From positions 1 to 9,576 of the forward strand of contig CAZIRO010000113.1 in assembly GCA_964541595.1 (NCBI GenBank): a DNA stretch of 9,576 nt. Reading direction: 5' to 3'. Source of the stretch: CAZIRO01 sp964541595 (GTDB lineage: Bacteria; Acidobacteriota; HRBIN11). Below the pieces are notes generated by a model, which was given only the letters and a program-made list of their open reading frames with translations, was not told where the DNA came from and did not search any database. A program made the translations under genes and the position numbers. Positions 5,116 through 9,576 of the stretch are shown here, in pieces. How positions within the stretch are numbered: position 1 is the stretch's first letter; every line of letters starts with the position of its first letter.

Positions 5116-6567
5116 ATGGAACTGCAGCAACGACTGGAACCCACCGTCCGCATGGACCTGCGGCCACTGCTCATCCAGGCCGTCCGTTTGCTGCCGCTCT
5201 CGCAGATCGAACTGAGACAATATTTATTACAAGAATACCTGCAGAATCCGGCACTGGAATTGCAGCCCACCGAGGGGGCCACCTCCCTGGAAGACCTCGC
5301 GGCGCGGGATATGGATACCGTGCACCACGAACAGGGGGGCGATGACGACGCGTGGCTGTCTCAACTGCTGGAAGAAACGGCGGTGGAAGTCCCGATTCCC
5401 GAGGAACGGGAACCGGCAGCGGACCGCGACTGGATCTGGCACCGTCAGATCAGCAGTCCGAAAACCCTGATCGAACACCTGCGCTGGCAGATCGCGCATG
5501 CACCCGTGGACGACGAGACCGTGCGTGAGATCATGTACTTCCTGGCAGAATTCGTGAATTCCAGCGGATACCTGGAGGAAAGCGACGCGGAACTCGCCCA
5601 ACTCGCCGGCGTTCCCGAGGACCTCGTGCACAGTGCACGGCAGGCATTGATGCGTCTGGACCCTCCGGGGATCGGCGCACGGTCCCTGCAGGAGTGCTTG
5701 CTGGTCCAGCTGGAAGTGCTCGGACAGCAGGATTCTTGGGCATACCGGATCATCCGGGACGCCTGGGACGATCTGGTCGCACGTCGGTGGCTGCAGATCC
5801 GGGAACGGTTCGGACTGCGCCGGGACGAGTGGAACGCGGTACTGGAGACGATCCACCATCTGGATCCGCGGCCGGCCCAGCACTATATTGTGCATCAGGT
5901 CCTGTACGTATACCCGGACGTCATCGTACGAGAAGAGGACGGAGAATACGTGGTCGAACTCACCCGGCAGGTGGTCCCGCGGATTCGCATTTCTCGCCGG
6001 TATCTGCGCATGTTGCGGAACCCTTCCGCACTGACACCGGAGGAACGTGCCTACATTCGCGAACGCATTCTGGCCGCCCGGCAACTGTTGCGGTCGCTCC
6101 GGTACTGCGAACACACGCTGTTACGTGTGGCCAAATTCATCGTCCGTTATCAGCGCGAATTCTTTGAACGCGGCCTGTCCGCCTTAAAACCCATGAGTTT
6201 ACGGGACGTGGCAATGGAACTCGGACTGCACGAGTCCACCATCAGCCGTACGGTACAGCACAAGTACATGCAGACTCCCCGGGGCACGTTCGAAATGCGG
6301 TTCTTCTTCCAGCGGCGGATCCCGACACAATCCGGTACCACCGCGGTGTCCCCCGCATGGGTGAAACAGAAAATTCGTCAGTTGATCGATATGGAAGATC
6401 CGCGTCGTCCATACACGGACGACGAACTGGCCCGTCTCATCCGGCTGGAGGGCGTGCGGATCTCCCGCAGAGCCATCACGAAATACCGTCAGGAGATGCA
6501 TATTCCGAGTTCCCGTGAACGACGCCGTGCATTTCTGATGACCGGAGAGGACGACCATGCAGATTGA
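5116..6567 (+). CDS. rpoN: RNA polymerase sigma-54 factor RpoN
   Basis: A 483-residue sigma-54, normal length. Region I (about 1-50) carries the Gln/Leu-rich activator-contact segment ending LQNPALELQP (42-51). An acidic region II (about 52-105) follows. The core-binding region includes LDPPGIGARSLQECLLVQL (181-199). The helix-turn-helix that reads the -12 element is near SLRDVAMELGLHESTISRTV (361-380), and the RpoN box is SRRAITKYRQ (450-459), against the usual ARRTVAKYRE. It needs AAA+ activators, none of which is in the window, and directs polymerase to GG-N10-GC promoters; I found no convincing one here. The ATG is 3 bp after the lptB stop, with GGAGG (5103-5107) 8 nt upstream inside lptB, so translation is probably coupled. 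The C-terminus overlaps hpf by 11 bp. The lptB-rpoN-hpf order is a widely conserved Gram-negative arrangement. Confidence 0.96.
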   Translation: MELQQRLEPTVRMDLRPLLIQAVRLLPLSQIELRQYLLQEYLQNPALELQPTEGATSLEDLAARDMDTVHHEQGGDDDAWLSQLLEETAVEVPIPEEREPAADRDWIWHRQISSPKTLIEHLRWQIAHAPVDDETVREIMYFLAEFVNSSGYLEESDAELAQLAGVPEDLVHSARQALMRLDPPGIGARSLQECLLVQLEVLGQQDSWAYRIIRDAWDDLVARRWLQIRERFGLRRDEWNAVLETIHHLDPRPAQHYIVHQVLYVYPDVIVREEDGEYVVELTRQVVPRIRISRRYLRMLRNPSALTPEERAYIRERILAARQLLRSLRYCEHTLLRVAKFIVRYQREFFERGLSALKPMSLRDVAMELGLHESTISRTVQHKYMQTPRGTFEMRFFFQRRIPTQSGTTAVSPAWVKQKIRQLIDMEDPRRPYTDDELARLIRLEGVRISRRAITKYRQEMHIPSSRERRRAFLMTGEDDHAD

Positions 6568-7093
6568 GTACCACACGAAAGGGGTAGCCATCTCCCGTAC
6601 GCTGGAGACCTGGCTGGAGAAACGGCTGCGCAAATTCACACGATTTGACGCATCCGCACGTGTAGAGGTGTTCTTACGGCGCAATCATGATAAAGGCCCC
6701 GTCGAGGCGGATCTGTTGCTCCATACCCGTTGGGGATTGATCCAGAGTAAAAACAACGGGTATGACGAACGCACCGCGTTGGCCAAAGCACTGGCCAAAG
6801 TCGAGGAGCAGATCCGACGGTTTAAAGAAAAGAAGATCGAGCGCCGTCGCCGGATGACGGTGGACGCGTTACAGGAATACAAACAGGCGATGATGCAATC
6901 GTCCGCGGAACCCCTGCCGAGCCGATTGCCCCTACAGGCGTTGCCGCTGATGACCCTGGAAGAAGCGCAGGCGATGCTGAACGATCGGGACCACGATTTC
7001 GTCATTTTTCGGGATATGGAGAACGAGGACCGTCTGACCGTACTGTTTCGGGATCGGGATGGACGGATATACCTTGTGCAATCCCCGGAATGA
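6557..7093 (+). CDS. hpf: Ribosome hibernation promoting factor, long form
   Basis: A 178-residue protein with both parts of long HPF. The N-terminal S30AE domain (about 1-95) binds the small subunit in the decoding region; NGYDERTALAKALAKVEEQI (67-86) is its last helix. A linker (96-128) follows, and the C-terminal domain is PLMTLEEAQAMLNDRDHDF (130-148) through VIFRDMENEDRLTVLFRDRDGRIYLVQ. That tail matches the dimerisation domain that joins two ribosomes into inactive 100S particles, so this should be able to do so without RMF. GGAGAGG (6544-6550) lies 6 nt before the ATG, and the gene overlaps the rpoN end by 11 bp. Placement behind rpoN is typical. A perfect 8-bp inverted repeat straddles its stop codon. 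Identification is secure. Confidence 0.94.
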   Translation: MQIEYHTKGVAISRTLETWLEKRLRKFTRFDASARVEVFLRRNHDKGPVEADLLLHTRWGLIQSKNNGYDERTALAKALAKVEEQIRRFKEKKIERRRRMTVDALQEYKQAMMQSSAEPLPSRLPLQALPLMTLEEAQAMLNDRDHDFVIFRDMENEDRLTVLFRDRDGRIYLVQSPE

Positions 7094-7112
7094 GCGGGTG
7101 CCCCTTCCGGGG
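7083..7112 (+). promoter_or_regulatory. Inverted repeat across the hpf stop, reaching the hprK ribosome-binding site
   Basis: CCCCGGAA (7083-7090) and TTCCGGGG (7105-7112) are perfect complements with a 14-nt loop that contains the hpf stop codon (7091-7093). A competing smaller hairpin, CCTTC/GAAGG, uses 7103-7107 and 7112-7116. Both touch the hprK Shine-Dalgarno AAGGA (7113-7117). No T-run follows, so it is not an intrinsic terminator; control of hprK translation or an mRNA processing site is more likely. Confidence 0.45.
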
Positions 7113-7126
7113 AAGGATACGCGCGT

Positions 7127-8155
7127 ATGACCACGGAACCGTTCTGTAAACGTTTACCTCTACGGCAACTCTTACAGGTCTGCCCATACCCGTTAGAACC
7201 TGTACACGTTCCGGATCCGGATCAGATCGTTGAAATCGAGAGTTATGTCCACCGCCCCGGTCTGTTGCTGGCCGGATTCCCGCCGACGGATCGAACGGAA
7301 CGGCATGTACTCGTATTCGGTCGGGAAGACTTCCTGTTTCTGCAACGGCACACACCGGAACAGCAGTCCCGATGGCTGGACGTCATGTGGGCCTGCCATC
7401 CACCGATGGTCATTGTGGGACGGGATGCCAACATGACGTCCGGGTTTCTCGACGGCGCCCGGAGACACGGTGTGGCCGTATTCCGGAGTGAGTGGACTTC
7501 GCGTGCGATCCTTGCCCTGGGATTCCGCTGGCTGGAGCGATTGACCGCACCCTGGCACCGGATCCCGGGCAACCTGCTGTCGATATTCGGTGTCGGTGTA
7601 CTCATCGTGGGGGACAGCGGTATCGGCAAGAGCGAGGCCACGCTGGATCTGCTGGTCCGGGGGCATGTACTCATCGCGGACGATGCCGTGGATGTGGCAT
7701 GTTTTCAGGACGGTACGGTGATCGGCCGCACGCCGGAGGCGAGTCGCGGACTCGTCGAGATCCGGGGCCTGGGGATTCTCGATGTGCGCCATCTGTTCGG
7801 ACTGCTGTCGGTACGGGATGAGACAGCGATCGATCTGGTGGTCCGGCTGATCGACGCTGTGCGGGAACCGTTGCGGGAACGTCTGGACCGGGAGATCCGG
7901 GAATTCGTGCTCCCGCACGGTGGCGCCACGCTGCCGCTTATCGAACTCCCGGTGGTGTCCGGTCGGAACATCGCCACACTGATCGAGGCTGCCGTACGCT
8001 GGTTCCTGTTGCGTCGGCAGGGTATCCAGGCGGGACTGGATCTCATCCGTCTGACCGACCGGCTCGCCATGAACCGATCGGCGTACGGACAACCATCGGA
8101 ATCGCAGGGGTCCCATCGGTCCGATTCTGACATGTCGCAACGTTCATCCGGGTGA
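7127..8155 (+). CDS. hprK: HPr kinase/phosphorylase, with an altered active-site histidine position
   Basis: A 342-residue protein with the two-domain HprK layout. The N-terminal domain (about 1-130) has FGREDFLFL (64-72), CHPPMVIVGRD (90-100) and HGVAVFRS (114-121). The catalytic domain has Walker A GDSGIGKS (162-169), RGHVLIADDAVDV (178-190) with D185 as expected catalytic acid/base, EIRGLGILDVRHLFG (211-225) and LPVVSGRNIATLIEAA (274-289). HprK phosphorylates HPr on serine and reverses it by phosphorolysis. Gapless alignment to the familiar AP-x4-HG stretch before the P-loop puts Pro147 (APWHRIPG, 141-148) where the conserved active-site His normally is; His144 is three residues earlier. 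Residues 315-342 form a Ser-rich, probably disordered tail. AAGGA (7113-7117) precedes ATG 7127 by 9 nt. No HPr, EI or EIIA gene is in the window. Family sure; full bifunctional activity uncertain. Confidence 0.9.
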   Translation: MTTEPFCKRLPLRQLLQVCPYPLEPVHVPDPDQIVEIESYVHRPGLLLAGFPPTDRTERHVLVFGREDFLFLQRHTPEQQSRWLDVMWACHPPMVIVGRDANMTSGFLDGARRHGVAVFRSEWTSRAILALGFRWLERLTAPWHRIPGNLLSIFGVGVLIVGDSGIGKSEATLDLLVRGHVLIADDAVDVACFQDGTVIGRTPEASRGLVEIRGLGILDVRHLFGLLSVRDETAIDLVVRLIDAVREPLRERLDREIREFVLPHGGATLPLIELPVVSGRNIATLIEAAVRWFLLRRQGIQAGLDLIRLTDRLAMNRSAYGQPSESQGSHRSDSDMSQRSSG

Positions 8156-8161
8156 GCAGCC

Positions 8162-9466
8162 ATGGTGGAAGGACGACGATTTTCTACCGCATTACGGGAC
8201 AGCGTACGACGCCGGCTGGAAATGCTGCAACATGCCGACATCGTGGTCGGAATCCCCGCGTTCAACGCGGATCGCACTGTAGCACACGTGATCCGCACGG
8301 CCGTCCAGGGACTGCAGGAGTATTACCCCAACCTGTTGAGTGTGGTGCTGGTTGCGGACGGCGGGTCGACGGACGATACCCGGGAAGAGGCCGAAAGCGC
8401 ACAGATGAGTGCGTACAACGTGGAGACCCTGGTGACGATCTACCGCGGTCTGCCGGGAAAGGGAAGCGCGGTCCGCGCCATCCTGGAGGCTGCACATTTC
8501 CTGCAGGCACGCGCATGTATCCTGATCGATGCCGACCTGCGGTCCATCACCCCGGAATGGATCCGGAACCTCGCCGAACCCGTGCTGTCCCTGCGGTATG
8601 ACTACGTTGCACCGATGTACCGGCGGTATAAATACGACGCCACGATCACAAACACCGTGGTGTACAACCTCACGCGCGCGTTGTATGGGTACCGCATTCG
8701 CCAGCCTATCGGCGGGGATTTTGCCATGTCGCGATTCGCCGTGAGTAAATTCCTGGCCCACGACGTCTGGAGTACAGACGTGGCCCGGTTCGGTATCGAC
8801 ATCTGGTTGACCACGACGGCCATCGTGAACCACATGCGCATCTGTCAGGTGAGACTGGGTGCGAAAGTGCACGATGTCAAAGACCCCGGTGCGCATCTCG
8901 GTCCGATGTTTCGCCAGGTGATCGGCACGCTCTTCACGCTCATGCAGGAACACGAATCGATCTGGAAACAGATCCGCGGCAGCCAGGACGTCGAAATCTT
9001 TGGTGAGGAACCGGAAGTCCACGTCGAACCATTTGCGATATCCATTGAACCCCTGATCGAGTCTTTCCGGCTGGGGCTCCGGTATTTCGGCAGCGTCTGG
9101 AAGGACATCGTCGATCCGGACATTGCCACGTTCCTCGCCGACCTTGCACTGGCACCCGCTGAACATTTTCACATTCCGGTCGAGACCTGGGCCAAAATCG
9201 TGTACGCCTTTGCCGTGACGTTCAAAAACTGGCCACGTCACCAGGGTCGTCTGGTTGATATCATGCTCCCGCTGTACAACGCCCGCGTGGCTTCACTGGT
9301 GCACGACCTGACACCGGTACCGGATGAAGCGGCGGAAGAGGTATTCGAAGAACAGGCACGCGTGTTCGAGGAGGTGAAAGCGTACCTCCTTGCAAAATGG
9401 GACGATCCGCATGAGCGTGAAAAATGGCGGATTCTCCCCGAAATCGCACGGTCCGGGGAAATTTGA
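8162..9466 (+). CDS. GT-A glycosyltransferase, glucosyl/mannosyl-(phospho)glycerate synthase-like
   Basis: A 434-residue soluble protein with no transmembrane helix. A GT-A nucleotide-sugar domain fills about 25-260: ADIVVGIPAFN (25-35), VADGGSTDDT (64-73), LPGKGSAVRAILEAA (97-111), the metal-binding DAD with context LIDADLRSITPEW (121-133), QPIGGDFAMSR (181-191), DVARFGIDIWLTTTAI (206-221) and AKVHDVKDP (234-242), whose His may also bind metal. The PGKG, GGDF and GID motifs and the helical tail (about 290-434) recall GT81/GT78-type enzymes that make glucosyl- or mannosyl-(phospho)glycerate, compatible solutes of salt- and heat-exposed bacteria. The acceptor cannot be told from sequence alone, and an ordinary GT2 polysaccharide role is possible. 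Start ATG 8162 is 6 bp after the hprK stop, with GGTGAG (8149-8154) as a modest Shine-Dalgarno. Its stop overlaps the -35 of a downstream promoter. Confidence 0.75.
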   Translation: MVEGRRFSTALRDSVRRRLEMLQHADIVVGIPAFNADRTVAHVIRTAVQGLQEYYPNLLSVVLVADGGSTDDTREEAESAQMSAYNVETLVTIYRGLPGKGSAVRAILEAAHFLQARACILIDADLRSITPEWIRNLAEPVLSLRYDYVAPMYRRYKYDATITNTVVYNLTRALYGYRIRQPIGGDFAMSRFAVSKFLAHDVWSTDVARFGIDIWLTTTAIVNHMRICQVRLGAKVHDVKDPGAHLGPMFRQVIGTLFTLMQEHESIWKQIRGSQDVEIFGEEPEVHVEPFAISIEPLIESFRLGLRYFGSVWKDIVDPDIATFLADLALAPAEHFHIPVETWAKIVYAFAVTFKNWPRHQGRLVDIMLPLYNARVASLVHDLTPVPDEAAEEVFEEQARVFEEVKAYLLAKWDDPHEREKWRILPEIARSGEI

Positions 9467-9491
9467 CGTCGCCACGCCGTCGTTTTATAAT
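9463..9491 (+). promoter_or_regulatory. Near-consensus sigma-70 promoter overlapping the glycosyltransferase stop codon
   Basis: TTGACG (9463-9468), 17-bp spacer, TATAAT (9486-9491): 11 of 12 consensus bases at ideal spacing, the best promoter in the window. The predicted start is near 9498, four bases before the repeat-element head. The -35 uses the TGA stop (9464-9466) of the upstream gene. It drives rightward transcription into repeat copy 2 and whatever lies beyond the window. Confidence 0.78.
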
Positions 9492-9493
9492 CT

Positions 9494-9512
9494 CTGTCTG
9501 AGATCGAGACAG
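9494..9512 (+). repeat. Hairpin at the predicted transcription start
   Basis: CTGTCT (9494-9499) pairs with AGACAG (9507-9512) around a 7-nt loop. Because initiation is predicted near 9498, the left arm may be only partly in the RNA, so this could instead be a DNA-level palindrome (operator) or an end structure of the repeat element. Confidence 0.35.
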
Positions 9513-9576
9513 GAGATGGGACAGGGGAACCACCGGATCCACCGGTGTGCCGGTGGCCATTGGTCTCCGGTCTCAG
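9502..9576 (+). repeat. Repeat element copy 2 (head plus start of heptamer array, cut by window edge)
   Basis: Positions 9502-9556 match 1179-1233 at 44 of 55 bases without gaps, including an exact 14-bp run (ATGGGACAGGGGAA, 9515-9528). As in copy 1 the head is followed by GGTCTC heptamers (GGTCTCC then GGTCTCA, 9562-9575) running to the edge. Within the head, CCACCGG (9539-9545) and CCGGTGG (9550-9556) form a perfect 7-bp stem with a TGTG loop; another CCACCGG at 9530-9536 could compete for the same right arm. The distal part and right arm would lie beyond the window. Confidence 0.72.

Noticed and set aside
9436..9459. TCCCCG/CGGGGA hairpin at the glycosyltransferase 3' end as an intrinsic terminator
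   Set aside because: It lies inside the coding region with a 12-nt-plus loop and is followed by AAATTTGACG, not a T-run. The weak GACG/CGTC hairpin before TTTTA overlaps the promoter and is too short to call.

Overview
The window is a GC-rich stretch of a diderm (LPS-exporting) bacterium. Lipopolysaccharide-transport genes, sigma-54, a long-form ribosome hibernation factor and HPr kinase lie in the order lpt–rpoN–hpf–hprK. That order is familiar from Deltaproteobacteria-like and neighbouring Gram-negative phyla. I cannot name the species or phylum from sequence alone.

Layout. Positions 1-1071 (minus strand) hold most of a secreted clan GH-A glycoside hydrolase whose 3' end lies outside the window. 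Positions 1072-1489 hold divergent promoter-like signals and a roughly 226-bp repeat element. The element has 21-bp inverted repeats, a degenerate 7-bp tandem array and flanking 9-bp direct repeats. Positions 1490-1930 encode a small CoA-binding-domain protein. Positions 1931-2171 hold a second 7-bp tandem array in the opposite orientation, a minus-strand terminator-like hairpin, and a good sigma-70 promoter (TTGGCA-17-TATACT) for the genes to the right.

From 2172 to 9466 seven tightly packed plus-strand genes look like one operon: a Roadblock/LC7 protein, a 607-residue LptC-LptA-like fusion, lptB, rpoN, hpf, hprK and a GT-A glycosyltransferase. Gaps are 3 to 33 bp, and two junctions overlap (25 and 11 bp). 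LptB would power LPS extraction, and the fusion could supply both the inner-membrane clamp (LptC) and the periplasmic bridge (LptA). RpoN, HPF and HprK are global regulators of transcription, ribosome activity and (in other bacteria) carbon/PTS signalling. The glycosyltransferase resembles glucosyl/mannosyl(phospho)glycerate synthases and stands where ptsN or rapZ often stands.

The last 110 bp contain a near-consensus promoter (TTGACG-17-TATAAT) overlapping the stop codon of the glycosyltransferase. It fires into a second copy of the same repeat element, 44/55 identical in its head, followed again by the start of a 7-bp array. The least explained content of the window is this intergenic repeat family: a conserved 55-bp head, a heptamer array of the form NYCRGGT, and long inverted repeats in the complete copy.
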